Positions 7,571 through 8,199 of a DNA stretch of 8,199 bases are shown here, piece by piece (the stretch's first letter is position 1; each line of letters starts with the position of its first letter). The notes beneath the pieces were generated by a model. It worked only from the letters and a program-made list of their open reading frames with translations, did not search any database and had not been told where the DNA came from. The DNA lies in assembly GCA_016650435.1 (NCBI GenBank), contig JAENVT010000181.1, forward strand, positions 1 to 8,199, given 5' to 3'. This DNA comes from Ilumatobacteraceae bacterium. Its GTDB lineage: Bacteria > Actinomycetota > Acidimicrobiia > Acidimicrobiales > Ilumatobacteraceae. The translations under genes were made by a program, and so were the position numbers.

Positions 7571-7825
7571 ATGGCAAAAACAGTCGGCACGGTGGAGATC
7601 GACGAGCATCTGTGCAAGGGATGCGACCTCTGTGTCGTCGTGTGCCCCGAGCATGTCCTGGCCATGACGGAACGCCTGAACAGCAAGGGTTGGCCGATCG
7701 TGGCATTGATCGCAGATGGCTGCACCGGCTGCACGTTGTGCGCCGATGTGTGCCCTGACGGGGTCTTCACGGTGTATCGCGAAGAACGCACCGGCGCGGC
7801 GTCGAGGGTCGGTGCACCGTCATGA
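7571..7825 (+). CDS. 2x[4Fe-4S] ferredoxin, delta-type subunit of 2-oxoacid:ferredoxin oxidoreductase
   Basis: An 84-residue bacterial-type ferredoxin with two full cluster motifs of the form C-x2-C-x2-C-x3-C-P: Cys15, 18, 21, 25 and Cys51, 54, 57, 61. Each should carry one [4Fe-4S] cluster by the usual crossed pattern. The spacing and the 25-residue linker match the delta subunits (KorD/VorD/PorD) that take electrons from the thiamine-diphosphate centre. The ATG at 7571 has GAAGGA eight bases before it. Its TGA overlaps the alpha subunit ATG (ATGA, 7822-7825), so it belongs to that complex, in the order delta-alpha known from korDABC-type operons. It may instead act as a free electron carrier. 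It sits 36 bp after the acyl-CoA dehydrogenase. Confidence 0.88.
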   Translation: MAKTVGTVEIDEHLCKGCDLCVVVCPEHVLAMTERLNSKGWPIVALIADGCTGCTLCADVCPDGVFTVYREERTGAASRVGAPS

Positions 7826-8199
7826 CCACTGCGACGAAACGTTTCGCCAGTGGCAACGAGGCGGTCATCGACGCCGCGCTCGCAGCCGGCTGTCATTTCT
7901 TTGCCGGCTACCCGGTCACCCCCGCAACCGAGATCCTCGAAGCTGCCGCGGAGAAGTTCCCGGCGAACAATCGGGTGATGGTGCCGACGGAAGGCGAGAT
8001 CGCCGCCATCCACATGGTTGCCGGCGCAAGCCTCGCCGGCTACCGGGCAATGACCGCGACCGCGCCGCTCGGACTCAGCCTGATGTCAGAGGCACTGTCG
8101 TTCTTTTCGGGAATGACCGAGCTTCCGGGCGTCGTCGTCGTGCAACAACGTTGGGGACCGGGCGACGGCAGCCTCGGGCCCGGCCAAGACGGGTACAAC
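7822..8199 (+). CDS. 2-oxoacid:ferredoxin oxidoreductase alpha subunit, N-terminal part (runs off window)
   Basis: The first 126 residues of the alpha subunit (pyrimidine-binding domain) of an enzyme that decarboxylates a 2-oxoacid to acyl-CoA plus CO2 with thiamine diphosphate, reducing ferredoxin. The opening fits KorA/VorA: GNEAVIDAALAAG (11-23), the family motif AGYPVTPATEI (28-38, usually YPITPxTE), TEGEIAAIHMVAGASLAG (56-73) and GLSLMSEAL (84-92). Two motifs are unusual: TAPLG (80-84) instead of TSGPG, and QRWGPGDGS (109-117) instead of QRGGPSTG. The frame is open to the window edge, so beta and perhaps gamma subunits should follow. There is no gamma domain at the N-terminus, so gamma must be fused elsewhere, separate or absent. 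The substrate (2-oxoglutarate, branched-chain or other 2-oxoacid) is unknown. Start chosen from the ATGA overlap with the ferredoxin. Confidence 0.85.
   Translation, partial: MTTATKRFASGNEAVIDAALAAGCHFFAGYPVTPATEILEAAAEKFPANNRVMVPTEGEIAAIHMVAGASLAGYRAMTATAPLGLSLMSEALSFFSGMTELPGVVVVQQRWGPGDGSLGPGQDGYN

Overview
The window is GC-rich and densely coded, with short intergenic gaps, many GTC/GAC/CTC codons, GTG starts and ATGA/GTGA start-stop overlaps. This fits a high-GC actinobacterium. The gene mix (large-subunit catalase, catabolic acyl-CoA dehydrogenase, 2-oxoacid:ferredoxin oxidoreductase, several drug-efflux-like genes) would suit an environmental actinomycetote, perhaps Acidimicrobiia, but that placement is only an impression. 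I see no mobile element, CRISPR array, tRNA or rRNA. No gene-free stretch exceeds 300 bases; the longest is 178 bp (6184-6361).

Left part (1-2109, + strand): the C-terminal end of an MFS exporter, then a two-gene ABC-2 exporter (ATPase and six-helix permease, ATGA overlap). The 48-bp gap between them holds what looks like a MerR-family promoter: a -35 TTGACC and -10 TACCAT separated by 20 bp, with an ACCTTC/GAAGGT dyad between them. The regulator itself is not in the window.

Middle (2122-3956): a divergent regulatory module. On the - strand a small cupin lacking the usual metal ligands is translationally coupled (GTGA) to a MarR-family repressor. On the + strand is a MarR-GNAT fusion protein. 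The 111-bp region between the divergent genes holds three dyads. Two near-identical GTCAA-N5-TTGAC sites cover the -35 and start region of the predicted cupin-marR promoter. A perfect 14-4-14 inverted repeat covers the predicted -10 and start codon of the MarR-GNAT gene. This is the most information-rich part of the window.

Right part: a 732-residue HPII-type (KatE clade) catalase on the - strand, convergent with the MarR-GNAT gene. Divergent from it is a + strand operon running off the window: acyl-CoA dehydrogenase, a small 2x[4Fe-4S] ferredoxin (delta-type subunit) and the start of a 2-oxoacid:ferredoxin oxidoreductase alpha subunit. The last is coupled by an ATGA overlap and carries unusual variants of two family motifs. 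The operon probably joins oxidative decarboxylation of a 2-oxoacid to acyl-CoA with alpha,beta-desaturation of an acyl-CoA, as in branched-chain amino acid breakdown, but the substrate cannot be read from sequence.
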